The position numbers and the translations under genes are program-made. The notes under the pieces were generated by a model that worked only from the letters and a program-made list of their open reading frames with translations, had not been told where the DNA came from and did no database searches. From positions 32,469,771 through 32,533,770 of the forward strand of contig OZ038384.1 of the NCBI GenBank assembly GCA_964036045.1: 64,000 bases of DNA, given 5' to 3'. Of this stretch, positions 21,060 through 31,558 are shown piece after piece; within the stretch, counting starts at the first letter, position 1; every line of letters starts with the position of its first letter. Source of the DNA: Eutreptiella sp. 'Long Island Sound 2002'. Taxonomy: Eukaryota > Euglenozoa > Euglenophyceae > Eutreptiales > Eutreptiaceae.

Positions 21060-23561
21060 ATGGATCCAGGAAAGGAGGACGCTGACGTGAAGTCAGCGCC
21101 AGCGCCTGAGGCACCGGCAAGGCCGGCACCTGGCGCTGTACCTTCGGCGGAGCCCTTACGTTGGCCAGTGGATACGGCTGAGGACTCCCTGGATGGGCTT
21201 CAGACGGCCTTGGGGGCCCTGTCTGTCGAAGAAGTGGTCTCTCAGCCTCAGCCTGTGAAGAGGAAGAGAGAGAACGAGAGCGAGAAGGATGCTGGAGGAG
21301 AAGCAGACGAAAGAGAGGAACAAGGGCAAGACCTGACGAGTATCCCTACCTTCGAAGGCGCACCAAGCGCTTCTGGTCTCCACGCATCACCCTCTCCCAT
21401 AAGCACCACACTCCCAGCCGCCGCAACATCCACTTCCACAACCAACCTGCCTATGGCAGAGGGCACAGGCTTTACTGGCATGCCTCACTACCCCGCCTAT
21501 GGTATGGGCCCACCAACCACTGCGCTCCATGAGGCAACTACTGCCAGTGAGCATGTGGCTTCCAGCTCTGCGCCGCGATGGTATGCGGCTGACTATCCCC
21601 ATCCACTACACGCTACTGGAACCTATGTGGATGTTCCTGGGTATGCTCCTGGGTATGCACCTGGGTATGCACCCTTGAGTGGGTTGAGGAGAGGTCCAGA
21701 GTCTCTTGGAGGCAGGAGTAGAGGATCGGGAAGATCCTCCAACAGGTCCCTGACGCGGTCGGAGATCAACGAGGTGCTCCGAGGAGCCACTGCAAAAATC
21801 GTGGGCGACCTCACGCAAGAGATCAGGGAGAAACTGGAGCCCCTGATGATCCCGTCCCATGCGTCACCTACGACGGTGGGAATGTCACCCCACCGAGTAC
21901 AGGCTAACCACCTGGCGGCAGGGTTGACAAATACCCTGGGGAGCCTGAGGAGCCGACCGATGCCGACTCCTGCAGCAATACCGAGAAGTCCATTCGTCCC
22001 GAGAACGGCCCAGCCGCCCTACAGCCATGTGACGAACTCGACGAGGGCCGAGCTGGACCAGCTGGGGCTGACAGCCTTAAGGGCTATGGTGGACGTAGAG
22101 CCTTATGGCTCTAGTGATCTTGGCGGAGACCCCTCCGATGACGAGCCGCCGTCGATGGATTCTTTCTCGCCCTCAGATGACGAGGACCCTGAGGACCCCG
22201 AGGACCCCAAGGGTAAGAAGAAGAAGAAGAAGGAGAAGAAGACCCGATGCCCTGAAGGACGCCGAGCTCAGGAGGCGAAGGCTATTGCCACCTCCAAGAT
22301 AGTGGTGAACCTGCCTGAGTTCACAGGCAAGGACCTCAGCGAGTTCGCTGAGAACTTTGGCCGGTTCCTACGACTGACCGGCCAAACCCACGCGAGTGGG
22401 CGAGTGAAGTGCGATCTGCTCCTGCAGTGCTGCAAGACCAAGTACCTGGAGAAGCAGGTCAGGCAGATCGTAACTAACTCCGCCACCTTTGCCGATGTGT
22501 TGGTTGCCCTGGAGAGGCAGTACCCAACCTACGAAACCGACCTCTCCATCAGGGCCGAGATCCAGAACCTGCCCGTGCTGCCCAACAACCCCAAACCTGG
22601 CAGGGTCTCCGAGCTGTTGGCTGACATGGATCACTGGGCTGGACGACTGACGCCCGGTTCCTACAGCAGCGACGACCTGCTGTTCTGGTTGTGCGCCAAG
22701 CTCCCCCGAGAGCTATGGGACGAGTGCCGTTTGACGGCTGAGCGCAAGGCTAGATCCCTCCGCTACGAGGATCTATGCGTGCTGCTCCTGGAGATGGCGC
22801 TGGAGAAGGAGAGCGACCAGCACCTGAACAACTACCGTCCTGGTGGTGGAGGTTCTGGAGGCAAAGGGTACAAAGGGTCCCGACCTGGGCAGGTGACTAC
22901 CCCCAAACATGCCCACGCCCGTACCATGGAGAACGTGAAGGAGCTATTCTGGTGTGATGCCAGAGACGAGCAGGGCCACCTGCAGCACGCCTCTGACTGC
23001 GAGCAGCGAGACTGCTTCGTGGTTCAGGGGAAGCAGCAGGAAAAGAACACCGGCGCGAAAGCGAAGCTGCCGGATCATTACCGCTGCACCATCACGTGTG
23101 CATTCTGCGGTAAGCGGAAGCACTACGAGGATGAGTGCTACCAAAAGCAACGCCTATCGGCGAAGCTTAAGGGGGAAGATCCTGGCAAAGGCTCAGGCAA
23201 AGGTGGAGGCAAGGCCAAAGGCAACGACTCCGGCAAGGGCAAGTCTAAAGGACGTGGCCAAGGTGGACAAGACAAGGGTCAAGGTGGACGAGGAGGAGGC
23301 GCTAACCGCCAGCCCGACAACAAGAACAAGGACAAGAACGGAGGCAACCCCAACCCTAATCCAGGGGGGAACTCCGAGCCCTCTGGAGGGCAGTCTGGAC
23401 CTACCACACGCTCACAGACGCAGGCCCAGCAAGAACAAGGAGACAAGCGTGAGCATGAAGGTGGTGATGACGGCAACGCTAAGAAGAGGAGCCGTTTCAT
23501 GAGCATGGCCCGCAAATTGCGGAACAAGGGGTTCGAGGTGACCTGTCCCGCGGAATTCTGA
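21060..23561 (+). CDS. gag: Gyp-2 Gag polyprotein
   Basis: An 833-codon ORF from ATG 21060, about 100 nt after the LTR, to TGA 23559-23561. The N-terminal ~360 residues are disordered and Pro/Ser/Glu-rich, with a small GYAPGYAPGYAP repeat (about residues 198-209). A capsid-like helical core follows (about 410-600; LPEFTGKDLSEFAENFGRF, then LLFWLCAKLPRELWDECR). Then come a canonical CCHC zinc knuckle (C680, C683, H688, C693) and a Lys/Gly-rich basic tail. Gag packages the RNA and forms the particle. Pol lies in the same frame after the single TGA, whose next codon is CGG, suggesting readthrough. No disabling change is seen in gag. Confidence 0.9.
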   Translation: MDPGKEDADVKSAPAPEAPARPAPGAVPSAEPLRWPVDTAEDSLDGLQTALGALSVEEVVSQPQPVKRKRENESEKDAGGEADEREEQGQDLTSIPTFEGAPSASGLHASPSPISTTLPAAATSTSTTNLPMAEGTGFTGMPHYPAYGMGPPTTALHEATTASEHVASSSAPRWYAADYPHPLHATGTYVDVPGYAPGYAPGYAPLSGLRRGPESLGGRSRGSGRSSNRSLTRSEINEVLRGATAKIVGDLTQEIREKLEPLMIPSHASPTTVGMSPHRVQANHLAAGLTNTLGSLRSRPMPTPAAIPRSPFVPRTAQPPYSHVTNSTRAELDQLGLTALRAMVDVEPYGSSDLGGDPSDDEPPSMDSFSPSDDEDPEDPEDPKGKKKKKKEKKTRCPEGRRAQEAKAIATSKIVVNLPEFTGKDLSEFAENFGRFLRLTGQTHASGRVKCDLLLQCCKTKYLEKQVRQIVTNSATFADVLVALERQYPTYETDLSIRAEIQNLPVLPNNPKPGRVSELLADMDHWAGRLTPGSYSSDDLLFWLCAKLPRELWDECRLTAERKARSLRYEDLCVLLLEMALEKESDQHLNNYRPGGGGSGGKGYKGSRPGQVTTPKHAHARTMENVKELFWCDARDEQGHLQHASDCEQRDCFVVQGKQQEKNTGAKAKLPDHYRCTITCAFCGKRKHYEDECYQKQRLSAKLKGEDPGKGSGKGGGKAKGNDSGKGKSKGRGQGGQDKGQGGRGGGANRQPDNKNKDKNGGNPNPNPGGNSEPSGGQSGPTTRSQTQAQQEQGDKREHEGGDDGNAKKRSRFMSMARKLRNKGFEVTCPAEF

Positions 23562-26500
23562 CGGGGACGCTCTGGTGGCACCCAAGACCTGGTGTTTTGG
23601 GTACGTATCCGACTAGGGGGACGCGAATACCTGGGGGTACTGGATACTGGCGCCACAATATCTATAGTGGCCAAGAAAACTTTACCTTGTGGGAGCCTGA
23701 AGAACACCATGACCACCGCCGCTATACGCATGGGGGATGGACATGTGGTGCACAGCTGCGGGGACTGTGAAGTGGAGGTACCTATGGGCTCTCGAACTAT
23801 GGCCCATCGGTTCTATGTGATGGACACTGAGGCCTTCGACTTTGTACTGGGTACTGACTTCTTCGTGCAGCACTCCCGGATACAATCCCTGACGCTGCAA
23901 GCGCCCTACCTCCTCTACGTGGACCACGGCAGTGGCAGAGAGTCTGTGCCACTGGAGCAGTCGGAACATACCTCGAGTTACCTGAGACTATCGAAGGAGG
24001 AGCCCTCGAACATGATGGCTGCCTCCAAAACTGAGGACTATCAACTATTGGGGGAAGTCCTAGACCAAGGTCTGAAGGAGTTGGGTTACTCTCGAGAAGA
24101 CCTGAGTGTGGAGTTGTTCGCCAGCGACAAGCAACATGTACTGGACCTTTACTGCAGCAAGGGGAAGAACTGCAGCTACAAATTTTACTGGCCCTCTTTC
24201 GGGATGGCCTACGGGAACCCCAGGTTCAGTGAACTGGGGAAGGTGCTGACCAAGGTGGCCTTGGAACGTTCCCGTATGGTCCTGTGTTCCCCCGATTGGG
24301 GAGCCCATGGGGGCAACGAGTACTGGCGAACCCTCCTTGACAAGCTGACTATCAGCTCTGTGCGGTTACCTGATGAGGCCATCTACGTGCCTCTGGGACG
24401 CAGAACGCCTATTGGGAAGCCCGGATGGGGGAGTATGCTTGGCGTGGTGGACGGAGGTCTTACCTCCATTCCCTGGGAGGATCTGGACCCGACTCTGGTC
24501 CGAGCTATACAGCGAGAAAGCGATGCACTCGCCTTGGGTGACTTGAAGGATCGCCTACGACCTCAAGATGCTGTTGAAACTACACCCGGAGGAGATGAGT
24601 ACGTCGTGACTCACACCAACGCCCCCAACTCTCCCTGCCATGTACCTGTTCCTGATGGAGTCTCTGAGTGTGGACTATCTGAGCTACCTAGCTCCATCCA
24701 CTCAGACGACGAAACTGAGCACGACGCCTTCTTCGTACAGACCGCGGTGGAGGAAGTGGAGAACGCCGAGTACGTCGCCCCACTAAAACCCCTACTCTCC
24801 ATGAGGGTGGAAAACCCCGTGGATGAGGAGCTGGACCCCCGATCCAGGCTCAGGGAGTATGTGGATTCCAAGAGGAAGATGGTGGCGAAAAAGCTATGCT
24901 ACGCGAAGCCTACCCGCAGCTCATGGCCACTGAGGCAAGGACATATGGGAGACCTATCCCAATTGAAGGAGGACCTCGAACAGAAGATCACCACCTGGCA
25001 AAGGGAGGTTGATCTCAAGCTCATGAAGAGCGTGTGGGGCCCCCATGTGAGGACCCCAGAGGAGGACGACCTCTCGGAGGAATGTGTATGTGAACCCCCT
25101 CGAGCTTGCCTATGTTGCCATCGTCCACCGGAGATGGTTGTACAAGACCTTCTGTATGCCTACCAAGTGCTGAAGGATACTACCACGGGCGAAGAGTCGG
25201 TGGAGGACCACCTCCCGACGTCTATTACTCAGGGGGCAAGCAACTTACACTCCGACGAGGACATGGAGGACAAGATCAAGGTCTTGGACCCGCGGGTACA
25301 GAAGCTGATAAGGACCTATCTCGAGGTGTTCGGAGAACTACCCCCTCCAGCCTCATGTGACAAGCTGGTACAGATGGACCTCAAGCTGAAACCCGAGTTC
25401 GTGGGTCACAAGATCAGGAGGAGACTCTATCCAGCTCCTAAAGAGCAGGCCGACGAGATTGAGCGACAGATACAAGAGTGTATCGACGCTGGCCTAGTCC
25501 TGGAGTACAAGGACGGAGACTACCCCCTACACTGCAGCCCCTGTTTCCTGGTGGCTAAACCTGGGTCTACAGCCAAACGGCTGGTAGTGGACTACGGAGA
25601 GCTGAACAAGAAGACGTTGAACCACTCAGGGTCCATTCCCAATATGGAGTCTACCCTGGAGAAGATAGCCTCCTGCCGCTACAAGACCAAGATGGACAAG
25701 CGAAGCGGATTCTGGCAAGTGGACCTGACGCCCAACGCACAGGAACTACTGGCCTTCATCACCCCTCAGGGGAGGGTGTTCAAGTGGAAGGTCATGCCGT
25801 TTGGCGTGGCTAACGCACCCGCTCTATTCCAAGAGCTGATGAACAAGATCTTGTCCATCCTACGAAGGAGACCTAAGGTGCAGGAGCTCATATCCCGTGG
25901 TGCCCAGATGGAGGCTCATATCGACGATGTATGCCTCGGTACCAATACCCAGGAGGATCACCTAATCCTCTTGGGTGAGTTCTTTGCGGTCTGCCAGGAG
26001 AACCACACTCGAGTCAAGCTGGAGAAGTGTGAGTTCATGCAGGAGACCATGCAGTACCTGGGGTTTGACGTTGGCTATGGGTGGTGGACCCCAGCGGCCT
26101 CTAAGGCCAAACCCCTGATGGACGCCAAGGTACGACACGAAGACCCCAAGAAAGGACTTCATGATGTACGCAGTTTCATTGGGGCGTGCAACTTCTATCG
26201 CCGCCACATCAAAAACTTCACCTATACCAGCGCCGTACTGACGGACTTGATCAAGAAGAGTACTACTTGGCGCTGGGGCCCACAAGAGCAACAAGCGTTT
26301 GACGAGCTCAAAGACAAGGTAGCCAACGCTAAGTGCTTGGGCGTGCCTAGAGCACAAGGGGAGATTATCCTGGTGACCGACGCCAGCAATGTGGGCGGTG
26401 GTGGAACGTTGTTCCAATGGCAAGCACTAGAGAAGGAGGAGTTCGACTCGGCCATTTCCCAATGGGGGACGGAAGGTCTCAACCGAGATGGAACCCTCAA

Positions 26501-27938
26501 GCACAGCTACCCTGACGACAAGTGGGTCCTAGTACCTCTGGCCCACTGGAACTGGAAGTGGAACCAGGCCAGGGGGAACTACTCCACCTATGAGCAGGAA
26601 TTGCTCGCGGGTATGCTGGTGCTATCCTCACAAGCACGACTGTTGGGGAGTAACCCTGTGGTCTGGCTATGCGACCAAGAACCGGTCCGCAGTTTCCAGA
26701 AGGGTCCCCCACCTGAGAAGGCCAAGCTACGTCGCTGGTGGACCTACCTCAGTCAACTACGGCTGACGGTACACCATATCCAGGGAGTGAAGAACGAGTG
26801 TGCCGACTACATCAGCCGCAACAACTTTGACGCCCTGATTGGTGCCCGGTCTGAAGCGCTGGCTAAGGAGGCGTTCAGCCGTATGGACGTACACCTGGAC
26901 CTGAACATGACCATGATACGCCCCCTGGATGGACTCCAACAATCGGAGTATCTGAAGGAGTTTGGGGATATCTACAAGCGCCTGGAGAAACGCCTTGAAC
27001 CCCTCCTGGTCAACCAGGACCAGTGGAAGAGGGACAAGAGCTACCTCTGGCACGAGGACCGCATCGTGGTGCCTAGTGACCGAGTCCCAGCGCTGCTGAA
27101 GTGGACCCATGAGTCCAGTGGTCATGTGGGTGCTGACCGTACCCTGAGGCTGTTCAAGCAGTGGTTCCACACTACGTGGACTGACGACCAACTGCGGAAG
27201 ACGCTCCAGCCTATTGTGGACAAGTGCCCGTGCAGGTCCTGTAAACCAGGGGATATCAGGGACAGAGGTCTCTACTCGACCCTGCCCATCCCTCACTGTG
27301 CTAACAGTGTTCTATACGTGGACTACAAGGAGATGCCGAAGTTCGGGGGCTATGACTTCGCCCTCGTGGTAACCTGTGGGTTGACCAGGTTTACCAGGGT
27401 GTTCCCATGTACCAAGCACATTACCGGGGAAGAGACTATCAAGATTCTCCTGGAGGAGTGGTTTTGTGTCTATGGGGCGCCCAAGGAGATCAACTCCGAT
27501 GAGGACGTGCGAGTACGCTCAGATACTGGCTGGTACAAGAGGGTCCTGAGATCCCTCAATGTCCAGGTGTCTACGGGGATTCCCTACTCTCACACGAGCA
27601 ATCCCCTGTGTGAGCGACAGATCCGCGTCCTGAAGGAGAACGTACGGATATGGTGCAAAACTGAACGCACCAGAGACTGGGTGAGACTACTCCCCGTCAT
27701 ATCCTTGATGATGAACTCCCAAGAGAGTTCGGCGACTGGGTACTCGCCTCATGAGCTATTCCTGGGGCGCCCGGCATGGTTCCTACATGCCCCCTATCCA
27801 GAGGACACCCATTCTTCTGTGGGTGAATGGGTCCAAGAGCAGCAAGCGAAGGTGGACAAGGCCAAGGCTATGCTCCAGAGAGTGAGGGAGCGTCAGTGGA
27901 ACAAGAAGAACAAGCACCGTGTACCGGCCACCTACTAA
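23562..27938 (+). CDS. pol: Gyp-2 Pol: protease, Dam-like domain, RT, RNase H, integrase
   Basis: The frame continues from gag across the TGA; no ATG stands near its start (the first possible start, 23592, is GTG). Domains in order: aspartic protease (DTGA at 23643-23654; FVLGTDFF); a Dam-methyltransferase-like segment (about 24093-24446) with LSVELFAS and a degenerate NPPF motif written NPRF (24216-24227); RT (about 25350-25960, KWKVMPFGVANAPALFQ, catalytic IDD in HIDDVCL); RNase H (TDASNVGGGG); and integrase with the HHCC zinc finger and DDE residues in VDYKEM, NSDEDV and LCERQIR. A TAA at 27936-27938 cuts the frame just before the integrase tail; the frame is open again beyond. The catalytic domains otherwise look intact. 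Confidence 0.92.
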   Translation, partial: RGRSGGTQDLVFWVRIRLGGREYLGVLDTGATISIVAKKTLPCGSLKNTMTTAAIRMGDGHVVHSCGDCEVEVPMGSRTMAHRFYVMDTEAFDFVLGTDFFVQHSRIQSLTLQAPYLLYVDHGSGRESVPLEQSEHTSSYLRLSKEEPSNMMAASKTEDYQLLGEVLDQGLKELGYSREDLSVELFASDKQHVLDLYCSKGKNCSYKFYWPSFGMAYGNPRFSELGKVLTKVALERSRMVLCSPDWGAHGGNEYWRTLLDKLTISSVRLPDEAIYVPLGRRTPIGKPGWGSMLGVVDGGLTSIPWEDLDPTLVRAIQRESDALALGDLKDRLRPQDAVETTPGGDEYVVTHTNAPNSPCHVPVPDGVSECGLSELPSSIHSDDETEHDAFFVQTAVEEVENAEYVAPLKPLLSMRVENPVDEELDPRSRLREYVDSKRKMVAKKLCYAKPTRSSWPLRQGHMGDLSQLKEDLEQKITTWQREVDLKLMKSVWGPHVRTPEEDDLSEECVCEPPRACLCCHRPPEMVVQDLLYAYQVLKDTTTGEESVEDHLPTSITQGASNLHSDEDMEDKIKVLDPRVQKLIRTYLEVFGELPPPASCDKLVQMDLKLKPEFVGHKIRRRLYPAPKEQADEIERQIQECIDAGLVLEYKDGDYPLHCSPCFLVAKPGSTAKRLVVDYGELNKKTLNHSGSIPNMESTLEKIASCRYKTKMDKRSGFWQVDLTPNAQELLAFITPQGRVFKWKVMPFGVANAPALFQELMNKILSILRRRPKVQELISRGAQMEAHIDDVCLGTNTQEDHLILLGEFFAVCQENHTRVKLEKCEFMQETMQYLGFDVGYGWWTPAASKAKPLMDAKVRHEDPKKGLHDVRSFIGACNFYRRHIKNFTYTSAVLTDLIKKSTTWRWGPQEQQAFDELKDKVANAKCLGVPRAQGEIILVTDASNVGGGGTLFQWQALEKEEFDSAISQWGTEGLNRDGTLKHSYPDDKWVLVPLAHWNWKWNQARGNYSTYEQELLAGMLVLSSQARLLGSNPVVWLCDQEPVRSFQKGPPPEKAKLRRWWTYLSQLRLTVHHIQGVKNECADYISRNNFDALIGARSEALAKEAFSRMDVHLDLNMTMIRPLDGLQQSEYLKEFGDIYKRLEKRLEPLLVNQDQWKRDKSYLWHEDRIVVPSDRVPALLKWTHESSGHVGADRTLRLFKQWFHTTWTDDQLRKTLQPIVDKCPCRSCKPGDIRDRGLYSTLPIPHCANSVLYVDYKEMPKFGGYDFALVVTCGLTRFTRVFPCTKHITGEETIKILLEEWFCVYGAPKEINSDEDVRVRSDTGWYKRVLRSLNVQVSTGIPYSHTSNPLCERQIRVLKENVRIWCKTERTRDWVRLLPVISLMMNSQESSATGYSPHELFLGRPAWFLHAPYPEDTHSSVGEWVQEQQAKVDKAKAMLQRVRERQWNKKNKHRVPATY

Positions 27939-28493
27939 GAGGGGGACTTGGTGCTGGTGCACCACAGTCGACTACCCGCCTGGCCACGCTCTACCAGCGA
28001 TGACCCATACTTCGGACCGTACAAGATCCTATCTGTGGATGGACACCGTATCACCGTGCGGTGTTCTCCCCGTCTAGGGGGGACCCTGGTGTGCGCTGCG
28101 CAACACCTGAAGCGCTACCATGATCCTGAAGACCTCTGTGGGGAGGAGTGGGAGCTGAACGACGAGGAAATCGCCGCTCTGGACCTACAAGGGGCAGCCA
28201 GCCCTATGGAAGCTGAAGGTGAACTCCCCGACATGAACGTCGAGGAGATGGCTAAGGAGGGCTTCTACCTGGTGAAGTCTGTCCTACGCCACCGCTATCG
28301 CCAGGGTTGGCGCTTCCTCACCCTCTGGGATGGGTTTGGAGTCAAAGAGGCCACCTGGGAGCCCTTCTCTGCATTTGTTCTACTCGAGGGACGCCTAAAC
28401 TCAGTTCTGGTTGACTACTTGTCCCAGAACAACCTTGGTGAGTTGCTGAGGCTCGCTGACACGCTTGCCTCCAAGACCAAAGCTAGGGACTGA
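27939..28493 (+). CDS. Gyp-2 integrase tail with diverged chromodomain
   Basis: Same frame as pol, directly after the TAA. It begins EGDLVLVHHSRLPAW, a typical integrase C-terminal SH3-like strand, followed by FGPYKILSVDGHRITVRC. The C-terminal part (about 28260-28440) has chromodomain spacing (GWRFLTLWDGF, ATWEPFSAFV) but lacks the clean ERIL strand of the other two elements. Without suppression of the TAA this module would be missing from the enzyme. The TAA could be one recent nonsense mutation. Confidence 0.75.
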   Translation, partial: EGDLVLVHHSRLPAWPRSTSDDPYFGPYKILSVDGHRITVRCSPRLGGTLVCAAQHLKRYHDPEDLCGEEWELNDEEIAALDLQGAASPMEAEGELPDMNVEEMAKEGFYLVKSVLRHRYRQGWRFLTLWDGFGVKEATWEPFSAFVLLEGRLNSVLVDYLSQNNLGELLRLADTLASKTKARD

Positions 28494-30760
28494 ACCTTAC
28501 CCTTACCTGCCAAAGCGTATGTGTGAGTGTGCTATTCCTAAGGTCCTGAGAGCAAGCCGCAGAAGTGGTGTCCTAATTATACCCAAGTCTGCGCCCTTGC
28601 TAAACCTGGAGGGTTGGCTTATTGATGCCACGGGGTACAGGGCGGGTCTCCCCTCCCCTATGCGCCCAATTTCTGTGCTGGCGCAAAACCTTGGGGGAAT
28701 ACCCAGCGTGCTAATCCAGGTATTGTTTTCCCTACCTATCTGTCTACTACAGGGAGGGGTGGCCAAAAGCTATGAAGGCATGAAAACGCCGTTTTGCTAT
28801 GTGGCCAAAACACTGACCTAACCACTGCCACAGCCCACCAACCCTGCTAAAATTGCAGGAAACGGGTGGGACAGTGACACACGCACTACAGGTCCTACAC
28901 ACCCTACAGTGGCACCATCCTGGTGGGCGAGCACTGGGGCAACTGGCTCAAGCCCCCACTCAGGACTACCACTCCTACACGCACACTCTACTGGGCGTTG
29001 CGAAGGCAAAGGTGTCGTGGGTTCTAGCGACCCTCCTGTGAAATGACAAGAGAACACAGCGCTGCTAAGCGACTGTGGCCTAACAGGGGACGCCACAACG
29101 CGTTTCCCCTGCTAGGGCTTGGAGGGAAGGAGTGCTCTCGCGTGCAAGGCGCAGATGTCGATGAAGTTGGACTCCCTGCTCTGCCACAGGCGGAGCGGAG
29201 TTACTTGTTTGTGTGATCCGCGCCCTTGTTTAGCAGGGCATAAAAAAAAATGCTGCTGCACCAATCACCCTACCTGCCCACCTGTAAAACAAAGGCAAAT
29301 GAAAGGGCGTTTGCGGCGGAGGAACCAAGCCACACTCCAGGTATTATACCCTTCTCAGTGTGACCTATAATACACTGTCCGCAAACACGCTGGAGAACCA
29401 GCTACCCTTGTCAAGCAAGCAAACTTCAAGGGACTCCTCAGGTTCTCTTAAAGAACGTACCGAGGAGCCCCTGGGTAGCCTAAACAAGGTTTACCGTGCG
29501 CACTTCGCGTGGCCTACCCTTTAATGCGTGTGTGCATGCGCGAGTATGCACGAGATCGCCACTTGTGTCGTGGGCACACCTGCCCATCTTACGCCAATCA
29601 CGGACTCCACCAGGGGGTGGCCCCGCCTGGGCTTACTCACCTTACCTACCGCTGGGAGAGAGAGCAAGTGAGGGGCGCACGCGAAGAAAGTTGCTATGCA
29701 CTTGTGTGTATGACTAATCACCCTGATCTGACCGCTAATCATCTGCAATCTTTCTAATCAATCCCTCTATCGCGTCCTATCGTTGTTAGCGCTGCTACAA
29801 GGCTCGTTCACGGAGACACGAGACGAGCAATGTGTATGCGGCATGCGAGACGAGCATACCTGTAGTTTATACCTGATTCGTTGAAGTCTTTTCGATTGAT
29901 TTTCGAATTCTTGAATTTTTGATTCTTCTAATAGTGTGGGTGGAATCTGTATGTTTATTTATTAATGTGTGTCTCGTCATTTTCAAGACTACGTGAGACA
30001 TACGTTTATAATTCCATTATTTCTCCATTTTCCGGCGCTTCGCTAGGAGCCGCTCCTGCGCGCCGCCATTTTATGCGTATGAATTTCTGGATTTAAAAAA
30101 TCCAGAGATGACTATAATTTCTATAAAAATGTGCTTCTGATGCACAATTGGATTCTGCTCAGGTGTGTCGTTTCAGAAAAATTCTACGCCGTCATTCGAC
30201 GGATTTTGGTGTCGTCGCTTCTTTTTTTTTCGTGGATTCGTCCATAATTCTCCCATTCCTGCCTCTGCAGATACCCACGCGCAGCCTCGCTGAGTAGGCC
30301 GTGTTCGGGCCGAAACGCAGGCGCCTGGAGAGACTGAGCAGAACCAAGACCCCACCAAGGGGCAAATTGAATTCTTTTGAGACTCCCTTCGCCCTAAGAC
30401 AGGTCACAGGTCGCCAGCAGGTTTACGAGAACCCATGCGAGTGTGTATATTGTGTCTTGCGTTGGGTTTGTGTCGACGCTGCGTCTTGGAGGGAGGGATG
30501 CATATGCACATGTTTGGCATGCTCCCATACTAACCCAACCAAGCCACGGGAGCCCCGGCAGCGCCATGAGCGCTGAGTCTTCTGTAGGATATGATACAAT
30601 CAGAGCAGCAAAAGAGCGCCAGCCATGGTGAGCGCCCATTTTTCAGTGTGAGGGAAACTGTAGGTATTTTAAAGTGGATGTGGAAACCAAGGAAAGGCCA
30701 AGAAAAATTCCCTTTTTCCTAAAATGCGACAGTGGTGGCCACCACAGCACAAGGGGGGAG
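28494..30760 (+). other. Gyp-2 long 3' non-coding region and polypurine tract
   Basis: About 2.3 kb with no supported gene on either strand. It ends in AAGGGGGGAG (30751-30760), directly before the 3' LTR, the expected polypurine primer. Confidence 0.7.
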
Positions 30761-31558
30761 TAAGAAAAAGTGCTTTTCCATAGCTTTGAGGCATACTCTA
30801 GTTGTATTAGAGATGCACTGAGCTTCCATGCATTTTTATCTTAGTATTGGTCCAACCAAAAGTGGTGATAACACATTTTGACCTATGGAACCAAACACCC
30901 AATCAGGATATGGAGTGGACCCCTTAATCCCCTCTCAATGTGAAGTAAAACATCTTTTCCTGAGTTGACTGAGCACTGACATACCTAAGGTAGAGCCTAT
31001 GAATTTATCTATGTTTTTCCATGAATACTTATCTGCCCTAGTGGTATAAACCCTAGGGGGCTAGGCACCTCTTTTTGAGAGGTCCTGGGTTCAATTCCTG
31101 GTCAGCCTAGCTAAGTAGGAAGATCCCATGTGACATGGCAGTGACCTCATCGCCACATACCATGCCACCTCAGCACATATGGGACCCAAAACAAAGAGTG
31201 CACATCTCCTGAGATGGCACTATGGAGAGAGAGTGATCCTGAGGCAGTTTTCTAACTCTTTTCCAAAAACATTTCAGCTATCTTTGTGAATATGCATTCA
31301 TTTGTGACCTGAGTTGCAGTTTCTGTGAATATCCAATCATCTCTCACTGTTTACACTGCAGCCCTTCATGCTTTGATCCTGAATCCTCTTCTCTTTGCAT
31401 ACTATTGGCTTGGGCTATCCTGGAGTGACTTGGAGTGACTGTATTTCATCAAAACCAAAGCTTTTCATCTCCAAAAACAAGCAGCAGGAAACCCTACACC
31501 AACAGCAAGCAGCAGGAGAGGCAAAACACAGTGCTGAAAACACTATAAACCTTTCTGA
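30761..31558 (+). repeat. Gyp-2 3' LTR
   Basis: Matches 20164-20960 with scattered differences. A tRNA-like module lies at 31030-31110: hairpin ACCTC (31067-31071), 7-nt loop, GAGGT (31079-31083), then a B-box GGTTCAATTCC at 31088-31098. Confidence 0.9.

Larger units (their letters stand above)
20164..31558 (+). mobile_element. Gyp-2: complete chromodomain-type Ty3/Gypsy retrotransposon, 11.4 kb
   Basis: LTRs at 20164-20960 and 30761-31558 flank a PBS-like site, gag, pol, a chromodomain-like tail, a long 3' region and a polypurine tract. The target duplication GCAAG stands at 20159-20163 and 31559-31563. Without the element, the interrupted minus-strand ORF of element F rejoins in frame across one GCAAG. 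The order protease-RT-RNase H-integrase defines Ty3/Gypsy. The LTRs differ by scattered substitutions and a few indels, so the insertion is not brand new. Confidence 0.95.

Noticed and set aside
2152-27938. Alternative genetic code (stop reassignment)
   Set aside because: In-frame stops in pol genes are TGA, TAA and TAG in different elements, and all three also terminate ORFs elsewhere, so no single reassignment explains them.
31030-31110. Functional tRNA-Lys gene
   Set aside because: Internal arms are plausible but I could not form a 7-bp acceptor stem, and the module is duplicated only as part of the LTRs.
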